DNA from: JAFNGF01 sp964567045
GTDB taxonomy: Bacteria; Planctomycetota; Phycisphaerae; Sedimentisphaerales; Anaerobacaceae
Length of the DNA stretch: 43,980 nucleotides
NCBI GenBank assembly: GCA_964567045.1
Contig: CAZMLE010000030.1
Coordinates: 1-43,980, forward strand
Direction of reading: 5' to 3'
In this document: positions 25,346 through 32,348 of the stretch, in pieces
How the letters are laid out: every line of letters starts with the position of its first letter
Position numbering within the stretch: the stretch's first letter is position 1
Notes under the pieces: generated by a model
Seen by the model: the letters and a program-made list of their open reading frames with translations, nothing else
What the model was told of the DNA's origin: nothing
The model's database searches: none
Position numbers and translations under genes: made by a program

Positions 25346-26143
25346 AACGCTGTACGCTGTTTGTAATCTCCTGCATTTCGGGCAGAGGCGCAAACGCTTG
25401 CGCAGCTCTGGCCAGTTGACTCGGCTTCGACTCAGGGCTTGTTCACATACCTGCACGCTGAGAATAGGCGCTCCACACTGCTTGCAGACAAGCAGCTTGG
25501 CGCGGGATTTGAAGGGAGATATTTCCACCTCACACTCATCTTGGTGAACTCTGACTTTGATAGTTCCGACCGGGCAAACGGCTGCGCACGCACCGCAGCC
25601 GATACAATCCTCGGATGGCTGGCGAAAAGGCGCGGCCACCGTTCGGTCCGCCCCGCGCCCGGCAAATCCGATAGCAGATTTGCCGATTATCTGCTCACAT
25701 ACGCGAACGCATAGACCGCATAAGATGCAGTTTCGCTGACTCTCGGTGACTTTTGGCCAGCATGTTCCTTTGACGCCCATCCGCTCAGCCAATTCTTTCA
25801 GCTCCTGGCTGTCGGGCGACCGGGCCAACAGCAGCTCCATCACGCCGCGACGAGCCTGCTGAGCCGGTTCGCTCGAGACGTAAACGACGATATCGTGACG
25901 CACAGGATAATTGCAGGCGGTAACCAATTGTCGCCGGCCCCCGCCGTCTCCCGACACGAGTCGGGACGGCGGGGCACCCCCACGGTCAAGTTCTACCATG
26001 CAAAGCCGGCAAGAAGCTTCGCTGGAAAGGGCCGGGTGATAGCAGAGCGTCGGAATCCAGATGCCGGCATATCTGGCGGCATCGAGAACCGTCGTCCCCC
26101 TTTCCACAACAACCGCCTGTCCATCTATAGTTACCGTGGGCAT
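25322..26143 (-). CDS. HoxU/HydA N-terminal-like iron-sulfur subunit, no H-cluster domain
   Basis: This 273-residue protein starts with a [2Fe-2S] domain (C34, C45, C48, C77), followed by two [4Fe-4S] motifs (C139, C142, C145, C149 and C180, C183, C186, C190). The His/Cys3 cluster usual between them is missing. After residue 210 there are two CxxC pairs (C220/C223, C254/C257), suggesting a zinc-ribbon or rubredoxin-like end. The H-cluster domain that makes HydA an [FeFe] hydrogenase is absent. With the next two genes it forms a HoxEFU/HydABC-like electron-transfer module. It lies just upstream of cooS, so exchange of electrons with CODH via ferredoxin is a reasonable inference. The C-terminal tail is repeat-derived. 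Confidence 0.85.
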   Translation of the reverse strand: MPTVTIDGQAVVVERGTTVLDAARYAGIWIPTLCYHPALSSEASCRLCMVELDRGGAPPSRLVSGDGGGRRQLVTACNYPVRHDIVVYVSSEPAQQARRGVMELLLARSPDSQELKELAERMGVKGTCWPKVTESQRNCILCGLCVRVCEQIIGKSAIGFAGRGADRTVAAPFRQPSEDCIGCGACAAVCPVGTIKVRVHQDECEVEISPFKSRAKLLVCKQCGAPILSVQVCEQALSRSRVNWPELRKRLRLCPKCRRLQTAYSVQRIAYSG

Positions 26144-26153
26144 CAGTTATCCC

Positions 26154-26206
26154 TGTGGCACGGGCTTCCAGCCCGTGAAAAACACGGCCAGGATGGCCGT
26201 GCCACA
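26154..26206. repeat. 53-bp two-hairpin palindrome (GGCACGGGCTTCC family), copy 1
   Basis: Outer arms TGTGGCACGG and CCGTGCCACA enclose two hairpins: CACGGGCT/AGCCCGTG (26159-26177) and CACGGCCA/TGGCCGTG (26183-26201), separated by five A. It occupies nearly all of the 66-bp gap between the HydB-like and HoxU-like genes. A near-identical copy in opposite orientation lies inside moeA (35934-35984). Confidence 0.9.
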
Positions 26207-26209
26207 CCC

Positions 26210-28075
26210 CTATACTTTTAGCACTGCGGTGAAGGGACATTTCTCCCAGCACGTTCCGCAGCGAGTGCATTTTTGCTGGTCGATTACATGCGGAGCTTTT
26301 CTTTCGCCCGTAATCGCCTCGACCGGGCAATTCTTAAGACATATACCGCAGCCTTTGCAGGCTTCGGCGTCGATCTGGTAGATAAAAAGTCCCCGGCACT
26401 CTTTGGCCGGGCAGCGGCGATCCACAATGTGCGCATCATATTCGTCACGGAAATACCGTATGGTGGAAAGAACCGGATTTGCCGCCGTTGTGCCGAGCGC
26501 ACATAGGGCTGTTCCGGAAAGAATCTCTGCCAGGTCGTTGAGCTTCTCTATGTCGCCCACTTGCCCATCTCCCTTGGTGATACCCTGGAGGATATGCCGC
26601 ATCTGGGCCAGGCCTTCACGACAAGGAGTACACTTGCCGCAGGATTCGTTCAGAAGAAAATCGGTGAAATACCTGGCGACGTTCACCATACAGGTATCCT
26701 CGTCCATAACGATTAAGCCCCCCGAGCCCATCATGGAGCCGAGCTTTGTCAGCTCCTCGTAGTCCACGCGGGCATCAAGATGCTCAGCGGGTATGCATCC
26801 GCCGGAGGGGCCTCCGGTCTGCACGGCCTTGAACTTTTTGCCGTCGCGTATTCCGCCTCCGATTTCGTAGATTATCCGCCGCAGAGTAATGCCCATTGGC
26901 ACCTCTATCAGGCCGCTATTAGCGATCTTGCCGACCAGGCTGAATACCTTGGTTCCTCTGGACTTTTCTGTTCCGATGCCGGCGAACCATTTTCCGCCCC
27001 GGTTTATGATATGCGGGACATTTGCCCAGGTTTCTACGTTGTTAAGGTTGGTGGGTTTGCTCCACAGACCGCTTTCAACCGTATGGACGTATTTTGCCCT
27101 GGGTTCGCCCGGGCGACCTTCCAGCGACGCCATAAGCGCGGTCGATTCGCCGCAGACAAATGCTCCGCCGCCGCGATTGATCCGGATATCGAAAGAAAAG
27201 GAAGTGCCCAGGATATTTTCGCCAAGTAGTCCGATTTCGCGGGCCTGCGAGATCGCAGTTCTTAAGTACTTCACCGCCAGCGGATATTCATTGCGGACAT
27301 AAATATAGCCCTTTTCCGAGCCGATAGCATACGCCCCGATAAGCATGCCCTCGATAACCGAGTGCGGATTGCCTTCCATAAGCGAACGGTCCATGTAGGC
27401 TCCGGGGTCACCTTCATCGCCATTGCCGATGACATATTTGGGGGCACCTTCGGCCTGCCGGCAAGAGCGCCATTTTCTTGCGGTCGGGAATCCCCCGCCG
27501 CCCCGGCCTCGCAGTCCCGCCACTTCCACCTCTGCGATAACCTCTTCCGGTGTCATCGAGGTCAGCACTTTCACTAAAGCGCTATATCCTCCTTCAGCGA
27601 TGTAGTCGGTGATTTTTGTGGGGTCGATCCGGCCGTTCTGTGACAATACGATACGCTGCTGAACCTTATAGAAAGGTATTTCTTCTGCCGCTTCGAGCTT
27701 TTTGCCGGTTTCGGGGTCTTGATACAGCAGTCTGGGAACCGCCCTTCCTCCCAGCACGGTTTCACGGAAAATCTCGGCTACGTCAGGTTCTTCAACCTGC
27801 TGGTAGAAGATGCCGGCTGGCTCGACCACCACGATGGGACTGCGCTGGCACAATCCGTGGCAGCCGACGGGCTTTACCTCGATGGCCCCGGCCTGACCAG
27901 ACTGCTTTATTGCCTCTTCAAACAGCTCGTACAGCCTGGCGGCACCTTTGGCCTGGCAGCCCGTCCCCATGCAAAGTCTTACGGACCTGGTCCCGGTCCT
28001 GTCCTGGCTGCGCAAAGACCGGGCAAAGCCTTCGAAATCGGCGATACTGGCGAGTTTTGCCGGGGCATCAATCAC
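26210..28075 (-). CDS. HydB/HoxF-like NADH-binding flavoprotein with C-terminal ferredoxin
   Basis: This 621-residue protein has an N-terminal thioredoxin-fold [2Fe-2S] domain (C35, C40, C72, C76), a NuoF-type FMN/NAD core (GRGGGGFPTARKW, GNGDEGDPGAYMD, VCGESTALMASLEGRPGEP), the CGKCTPC [4Fe-4S] site and a C-terminal 2x[4Fe-4S] ferredoxin (CKGCGICLKNC, CTRCGTCWEKC). This is the architecture of electron-bifurcating HydB/NfnB-related subunits. It could couple NAD(H) with ferredoxin; bifurcation itself is an inference. The start is GTG 28075, overlapping the NuoE-like stop. Unlike the formate dehydrogenase paralogue, its nucleotide loop is canonical. Confidence 0.92.
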   Translation of the reverse strand: MIDAPAKLASIADFEGFARSLRSQDRTGTRSVRLCMGTGCQAKGAARLYELFEEAIKQSGQAGAIEVKPVGCHGLCQRSPIVVVEPAGIFYQQVEEPDVAEIFRETVLGGRAVPRLLYQDPETGKKLEAAEEIPFYKVQQRIVLSQNGRIDPTKITDYIAEGGYSALVKVLTSMTPEEVIAEVEVAGLRGRGGGGFPTARKWRSCRQAEGAPKYVIGNGDEGDPGAYMDRSLMEGNPHSVIEGMLIGAYAIGSEKGYIYVRNEYPLAVKYLRTAISQAREIGLLGENILGTSFSFDIRINRGGGAFVCGESTALMASLEGRPGEPRAKYVHTVESGLWSKPTNLNNVETWANVPHIINRGGKWFAGIGTEKSRGTKVFSLVGKIANSGLIEVPMGITLRRIIYEIGGGIRDGKKFKAVQTGGPSGGCIPAEHLDARVDYEELTKLGSMMGSGGLIVMDEDTCMVNVARYFTDFLLNESCGKCTPCREGLAQMRHILQGITKGDGQVGDIEKLNDLAEILSGTALCALGTTAANPVLSTIRYFRDEYDAHIVDRRCPAKECRGLFIYQIDAEACKGCGICLKNCPVEAITGERKAPHVIDQQKCTRCGTCWEKCPFTAVLKV

Positions 28076-28575
28076 TCTGCGGTCTCCTTCGCCTCAGCTT
28101 GGGCAGCTTGTGCAGCAGAACCAAGCCCGTGCAAAATCTCAAGCGCCGATCCGGGCGTAACACCATCGTGATATCTGCCGTCCACAACCATTACCGGCGC
28201 AAGAGCGCAGGCGCCCACACAGTTTACCGCGGTGAAGCTGAACAATCGGTCGGGCGTCGTACCGCCAGGCGCGACCTTGAATTCCTTGCAGATGGCCTGC
28301 GTAATGTTGGCTGAACCTTTAAGATAGCACACGGTGCCCATGCACAGTGACACCTCGTGCGCACCCTTGGGCGCGAGGCGAAACGACGTATAGAATGTCG
28401 CCACGGCGTATAAACGCGTAAGTGGCACGTTCAGCCGCTTTGCCAGAGCCTGTAGACTGTCGGGCGGCAGATAGCCACACTCAGCCTGCAAATCCTGCAT
28501 CATGGGTATCAGCATCCCGACATCTCGGTCGTAGCGGTCAACAATCTGCTCTATGAATTGGCTATCTTGACTCAT
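28072..28575 (-). CDS. NuoE/HydC-like [2Fe-2S] subunit
   Basis: This 167-residue subunit has the helical N-terminal domain (AECGYLPPDSLQALAKRLNV) and a thioredoxin-fold [2Fe-2S] domain with C78, C83, C119 and C123. Length is typical of HydC/HoxE. It overlaps the HydB-like gene by 4 bp, so the two are coupled. I chose ATG 28575, with AGGAA upstream; an in-frame start at 28653 would add a low-complexity extension. It is complete, unlike the truncated homologue in the formate dehydrogenase operon. Confidence 0.9.
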   Translation of the reverse strand: MSQDSQFIEQIVDRYDRDVGMLIPMMQDLQAECGYLPPDSLQALAKRLNVPLTRLYAVATFYTSFRLAPKGAHEVSLCMGTVCYLKGSANITQAICKEFKVAPGGTTPDRLFSFTAVNCVGACALAPVMVVDGRYHDGVTPGSALEILHGLGSAAQAAQAEAKETAE

Positions 28576-28696
28576 CAGTTCATTTCCTGACACGTGGCTG
28601 GTCAACGCCGCAGGGAGCGGCATTGTATTTGAAGACTGAGTCTGCGTCAACACAGAGCTTGCCTACGGCCTATCTTGGTCCGCCATGGGCGGACAG

Positions 28697-29851
28697 CTAC
28701 ACGGTCTCGATGGTCACCTCCTTGCCAGTTTTGCGCAATTCCTCAGCGATTGATCGCACAACCGACAATTTCATGCCCAGCTCCTCGGGCAGCTCAGGAT
28801 TCTGATGGGCAGGGTTTACTGTCAGGCCCACGATAAAATGCACATGGTCGACGTCCAGACACAACCGAACCAACGCGGACGCCCCATCCGTTTGGAACTT
28901 TAGCATTTGCTTGTCGGCACCAGTGGCCAGCAGTTCGTGAGCTTTGGTAAGAGTTAGCGTCCCCTCGGTGGTCAGGTCGATGCCATCAAGCCTGGCCAAG
29001 GGCGGAACATCATCTCTCATTGTTGACAGGTCAACGTCTAATGACTTTCCTCCCAGATGGCGAGCAACAATCTTGGCGGTGGTTCCCCCACAGACCGCCA
29101 GAAAGCCGGGCCGCTGCACAAATCTGTCGACCACCTTCTTATCCATGTGTCTGTCCAAAGGTGGCCCGGTCAACACAGTAGCCGTCAGCTTACGTCGAGT
29201 TTTTATGACAGCCACGCTGACATCGTCGCCGGGCTTGTTGCAGTACAGGTCCCAGACGGCTTGCGCGAGCTTATCGGCAAGCTCCTGCGCCGAAAGGTCC
29301 GGGTGACAATGCTCTTCGAGATACCGCACGACCTGATCCCAGCCCCATCCGAGGGGATAAAGCCCTCCTATACCGGCATTTACCACGCCGTCAGAGACAA
29401 AAACAATCCAGTCCCCGATCTGCAGCTCGAGCTCCGATTCGCGAATAGTCTTGCCGTCAATTTCCCGCTCGTCGCAGGCGACAGGGACGGATTTCCTTTT
29501 GCGCAATAAAATAACCGGCGGCGTGTCAAACTCTACCACGCGGGCACGTCCCTCGGAGAAAAACTGTCCGATAGCAAAGGTACTGTAAGCCAGCTTGCGG
29601 ACCTCGCAGACCGGCAGGGTTTTACTTAGAGTCTGCACAACTTCACCCAGCGGCAGCTCGTTCTCCAGTAAGTGCATAACAATCCGGGTGGTCAGGGTAG
29701 ACAAAATATTGGCCTTAACCCCGCTTCCCAATCCGTCAGAAAGCGCCAACATGACAGATTTAGCGTGAGAGGCAATAGCCACGTTGTCGCCGCAGAGCTC
29801 TTCGCCGTGCTTTTGAAGCTGTTTTGTGCCCCATTCGTAGAATAGTTTCAT
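28697..29851 (-). CDS. SpoIIE-type (PP2C) serine phosphatase
   Basis: This 384-residue protein has a SpoIIE/PPM fold with metal-binding acidic motifs in LALSDGLGSG, FVSDGVVNAG and PGDDVSVAVI. About 140 further residues follow, from LDRHMDKKVV on, whose role I do not recognise. Genes of this type are often found beside HydABC-like hydrogenase or diaphorase subunits in anaerobes, with a PAS protein. The start overlaps the PAS gene stop by one base (TAATG). A regulatory role for the electron-transfer module, by dephosphorylating a partner, is inferred; no kinase or anti-sigma factor is in the window. Confidence 0.85.
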   Translation of the reverse strand: MKLFYEWGTKQLQKHGEELCGDNVAIASHAKSVMLALSDGLGSGVKANILSTLTTRIVMHLLENELPLGEVVQTLSKTLPVCEVRKLAYSTFAIGQFFSEGRARVVEFDTPPVILLRKRKSVPVACDEREIDGKTIRESELELQIGDWIVFVSDGVVNAGIGGLYPLGWGWDQVVRYLEEHCHPDLSAQELADKLAQAVWDLYCNKPGDDVSVAVIKTRRKLTATVLTGPPLDRHMDKKVVDRFVQRPGFLAVCGGTTAKIVARHLGGKSLDVDLSTMRDDVPPLARLDGIDLTTEGTLTLTKAHELLATGADKQMLKFQTDGASALVRLCLDVDHVHFIVGLTVNPAHQNPELPEELGMKLSVVRSIAEELRKTGKEVTIETV

Positions 29852-30360
29852 TACTCTCCCTCTTCCCTGTAGAGGGAGATAAGCTTCATCAAGAGTACCT
29901 TGGTCTCGGCTGTTGTCTCGCCTAAGAGTCTGGCTATTTCCTGGGCCGTCTGCATCTGCCGCGAGATCACCTCCTGTGCCCTTTGCAGCGTCTGCGCCTT
30001 CAGCTCAAGGAGATCCTTTCTGGCTTTTTCCTCTTCTGAGATGTCGATGAAGATTCCACAGTACAGGTCCTGGCCCTCGATGGGGAAAATGCCAACGCGG
30101 TAGCTAACGCCGTGCTCTGGAATCCTTTCTTTGACCATGAGCGAGCCGCCGGCAGCAATCGCCCGTTCGAAACAGTCAGAGTGTACGAATTCCTTGGCTA
30201 ATCGGCCCGAAAGTTCCTCCTCGGCGCAACAAAACATAGTCAAAAAAGCAGGGTTGACAAAACGGATGCGGGTTTGTCTATCCACCAGAAGAACTCCATT
30301 GGGTGTATGCTGCAGAATGGCAACTGTATGCGTGGCCACTTGGCTTTTCGAAAGTTCCAT
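29851..30360 (-). CDS. PAS-domain sensor protein with coiled coil
   Basis: This 169-residue protein has a PAS domain at about residues 10-110 (NGVLLVDRQTRIRFVNPAF and a closing GIFIDISEEEKARKD) and a helical, Gln/Glu-rich tail (residues 110-165) that looks like a coiled coil. No kinase, output or DNA-binding domain is present, so it should act on a partner, most simply the phosphatase encoded next. Two adjacent Cys (FCCAEEE) and a third Cys sit in the PAS core and could be redox-sensitive; this is speculative. It starts 13 bp after the [2Fe-2S] gene. Confidence 0.85.
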   Translation of the reverse strand: MELSKSQVATHTVAILQHTPNGVLLVDRQTRIRFVNPAFLTMFCCAEEELSGRLAKEFVHSDCFERAIAAGGSLMVKERIPEHGVSYRVGIFPIEGQDLYCGIFIDISEEEKARKDLLELKAQTLQRAQEVISRQMQTAQEIARLLGETTAETKVLLMKLISLYREEGE

Positions 30361-30373
30361 ACCAAATTCTCCT

Positions 30374-30634
30374 TTAGCCGGGCCGCTCTTTCAGAACTGC
30401 CAGGACTTTCTCTCGAAACGTTTCGGCCCCTTCATCTACACTGGCGCTACTAACAATCTGGTCGTCGATCTTCCAGTTGATGCCCTCGCCGCAGTGCTCC
30501 ATGCAAAATGAGCCTTTCAATTCAACTTTGTCCTGCAGCCCCTCTTTAGCCAGAACATCGTTGAAACGCCCTATCATCCGCCGGGCGCCTTTGATGTGAC
30601 AGGAGCTACCCACGCATACGGTCACAGTGATCAT
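30374..30634 (-). CDS. Thioredoxin-fold [2Fe-2S] ferredoxin (small)
   Basis: This 86-residue protein has the ferredoxin signature VCVGSSCHIKGA (CxxxxC) and FCMEHCGEG (CxxxC), the four ligands of a thioredoxin-like [2Fe-2S] cluster. It corresponds to the C-terminal domain of NuoE alone. It is coupled to the upstream four-cluster ferredoxin by an ATGA overlap and lies in the block with PAS, phosphatase and diaphorase genes. A soluble electron carrier or accessory subunit is the likely role. Confidence 0.9.
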   Translation of the reverse strand: MITVTVCVGSSCHIKGARRMIGRFNDVLAKEGLQDKVELKGSFCMEHCGEGINWKIDDQIVSSASVDEGAETFREKVLAVLKERPG

Positions 30635-31212
30635 TGAGTACTCTCTTGTTTACCCTCGGCACCTGTGGCCGAGGCAACCCCCGCCACAGGTGCGGGGCCT
30701 AAATTCTGAATCGACACGACAAGCTGCTGAGCAGCAAGCCGGCGCTTGTCAGCAGCCAATTCTTTTTCGCTGACTAACTTCAGCGCCTTTGTGGGGCAGG
30801 CCTCGACACAGGCCGGCTCTTTGCCCGCTTTGGTCCGCTCAATACAGAGGTCGCACTTAACTACCGCTTTGCCGTCACTGGAGGCGTCGATGACGCCGAA
30901 AGGACAAACCACGATGCAATACCTGCAGCCGATACACCTGGCTTGTTCAATCAAAACGGGACTGTCGGCTTTGTGCCGGTATATTGCCCCTGTCGGACAG
31001 ACGGCGACACAAGGCGCATCCTCACAGTGCCGGCACTGCATCGGCACCGCAAATTCTCCTGCCGCTTCGACCGTCACCCTTTTTTGCGGCTTTGGCTGCT
31101 CCGTCACTGATTCTTCGAGACGGCCAGACGCAGAATGTGCCACCGCGCAACCTATTTCACAACTTTTGCAGGCCAAACACCTTCCAATATCCACCGTTAT
31201 CACTTTACGCAT
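30631..31212 (-). CDS. CooF/HycB-like four-cluster ferredoxin
   Basis: This 193-residue protein has four [4Fe-4S] motifs: CLACKSCEIGC, CRHCEDAPCVAVC, CIGCRYCIVVC, and CDLC with a later CVEAC. It is of the DmsB/HycB/CooF type that passes electrons between CODH, hydrogenase or formate dehydrogenase and other partners. The ATG at 31212 is chosen, with GGAG 6 bases upstream; the in-frame start at 31260 lies in a repeat. The last ~25 residues (Ala/Gly-rich, PAPVAGVASATG) are encoded by the palindrome at 30653-30699 and probably do not belong to the fold. As a neighbour of cooC2 and the diaphorase it is a good candidate electron carrier for CooS. Confidence 0.9.
   Translation of the reverse strand: MRKVITVDIGRCLACKSCEIGCAVAHSASGRLEESVTEQPKPQKRVTVEAAGEFAVPMQCRHCEDAPCVAVCPTGAIYRHKADSPVLIEQARCIGCRYCIVVCPFGVIDASSDGKAVVKCDLCIERTKAGKEPACVEACPTKALKLVSEKELAADKRRLAAQQLVVSIQNLGPAPVAGVASATGAEGKQESTQ
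30653..30699. repeat. Two-hairpin palindrome with alternative pairing, inside the CooF-like gene
   Basis: Local hairpins are CCTCGGC/GCCGAGG (30654-30660 and 30668-30674) and CCCCGC/GCGGGG (30679-30684 and 30692-30697). An alternative long-range stem, GCACCTGTGGC (30659-30669) with GCCACAGGTGC (30683-30693), is perfect over 11 bp and excludes the local hairpins. The element lies inside the 3' end of the coding sequence. Confidence 0.85.
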
Positions 31213-31233
31213 GTTCGTCTCCGAGACAAGTCC

Positions 31234-31275
31234 GTCGCTCGTGACCTGTGACCCGAGCAACGAACGACGAGCGAC
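31234..31275. repeat. GTCGCTCGT/ACGAGCGAC palindrome between cooC2 and the CooF-like gene
   Basis: Perfect 9-bp arms (31234-31242 and 31267-31275) enclose GTGAC-rich words. It lies in the 97-bp gap between cooC2 and the ferredoxin gene and resembles the segments at 12873-12909 and 15891-15950. Confidence 0.7.
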
Positions 31276-31309
31276 GCCACGTCGAAGGATGCGGGGGCTA
31301 ATCGCGGTT

Positions 31310-32110
31310 TCACCGCAGGTTTTTAAGGCCGGGCGAAATCAAGCCCACCAACGTATTCTTTGCCTGACGCAAGCGCTGCACAAATTCTGCGTCGGCTTTG
31401 GTCACCGGCTTACGCTCAATATCCGCCTGCTGCAGGGACCTGCTATAGCTCAGACTGCCCAGCAGAGGTATATCTTTCAACTGAGACCTTATGATGTCGG
31501 TCTGAGCAGCCTCGGTAATCTTGTTAGCGATGGCCGCGACGTGTTTGATCCCCAGGTCTTTGGCCATTCTCGCCACGTTATTGGCTGTTTCGATGCTCCT
31601 GCCGCCCGGCTCGACAACCACTACCAGCGCGTCGATGCCCTGGACGCTTGCCCTACCCATAGACTCAACGCCGGCAGCCAAATCCACCAGGACCAGCTCC
31701 TGCCGCTGCAGTATGGTGTGGGTGAGCAGAGCTTTCAGAAACGCTCCTTCAGGACAGGCGCAACCGGCGCCAGCCCGCGTTATGGCCCCCAAAACCAGCA
31801 ATTTTACCCCGTCAAGCTCCAGCCAGTACTTCTCCGGCAGGTCGCTGACCTTCGGATTGAGCCTGAAATATGCGCCCGCCGCGACATTTGGCGTGCCGGT
31901 ACGCTCGGCGATCAGCTCTTTCATCTGGATGAGCGGCACAGGCGTCTGCTCGGTGGGTGCGCCAAAGGCCAAAGCCAGATTGGCGTTTGGATCGGCATCG
32001 ATTGCCAGAACATCAAAGCCGTCCTGGGCAAATAGCTGCGCCCAGACCGCACAAACGGTAGTCTTGCCTACACCCCCTTTGCCGCCAATTGCTATCTTTA
32101 GACCCTGCAT
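31310..32110 (-). CDS. cooC: CooC-family nickel-insertion ATPase for CODH
   Basis: This 266-residue MinD-like ATPase has the P-loop GKGGVGKTT (residues 10-18), Walker-type LAIDADPNANL and the nickel-binding CxC motif (C117, C119 in GCACPEG). It is clearly paralogous to acsF at 16846-17601, with only moderate similarity. As it neighbours the CooF-like gene, maturation of the CODH C-cluster is the likely role, leaving ACS to the other copy. A leader of ~180 bp with no gene precedes it and may contain its own promoter, though I see no convincing -35/-10 pair. Confidence 0.93.
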   Translation of the reverse strand: MQGLKIAIGGKGGVGKTTVCAVWAQLFAQDGFDVLAIDADPNANLALAFGAPTEQTPVPLIQMKELIAERTGTPNVAAGAYFRLNPKVSDLPEKYWLELDGVKLLVLGAITRAGAGCACPEGAFLKALLTHTILQRQELVLVDLAAGVESMGRASVQGIDALVVVVEPGGRSIETANNVARMAKDLGIKHVAAIANKITEAAQTDIIRSQLKDIPLLGSLSYSRSLQQADIERKPVTKADAEFVQRLRQAKNTLVGLISPGLKNLR

Positions 32111-32161
32111 TATGGATATAACAACGACTTTCTACCAGGAACATACTACCGCCAAAGTTGC

Positions 32162-32182
32162 CCGGCGTAAAACCGACGCCGG
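32162..32182 (-). promoter_or_regulatory. Small hairpin in the cooC leader
   Basis: CCGGCGT and ACGCCGG form a perfect 7-bp stem with a 7-base loop about 50 bases upstream of cooC. The leader 32111-32293 has no supported gene and no clear promoter. No known riboswitch pattern is recognised, and no T-run follows the hairpin. A local regulatory role is possible but unproven. Confidence 0.3.
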
Positions 32183-32293
32183 CCCAAAAAGGCCAGTTTA
32201 ATGCCCGACAGGCAGATGAGCAAGCTCCCTTGGCAAAAACTTTGCCCAGCATTACCTACACCGCACGGGCAAAAAAGTTCTTTGCAATACAAC

Positions 32294-32348
32294 GTAGGGT
32301 GGGCTTTAGCCCACCGACAAGGTCATGGTGGGGCAAGCCCCGCCCTAC
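32294..32348. repeat. 55-bp two-hairpin palindrome (GTAGGGTGGGC family)
   Basis: Outer arms GTAGGGTGGGC and GCCCCGCCCTAC (one mismatch and one bulge) enclose GGTGGGC/GCCCACC (loop TTTA) and GGGG/CCCC. The architecture is the same as 26154-26206 but the sequence is unrelated. The end GTAG supplies the TAG stop codon of the DUF3786 gene on the minus strand. Its plus-strand translation reads RVGFSPPT, a peptide I recall from spurious ORFs over dispersed repeats. Confidence 0.85.

Noticed and set aside
25322..26143. [FeFe] hydrogenase catalytic subunit HydA
   Set aside because: The protein ends after the ferredoxin domains; the H-cluster Cys motifs are absent.
26061..26381. Plus-strand ORFs across the diaphorase genes
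   Set aside because: They are shadows of the minus-strand genes and partly translate the GGCACGGGCTTCC repeat.
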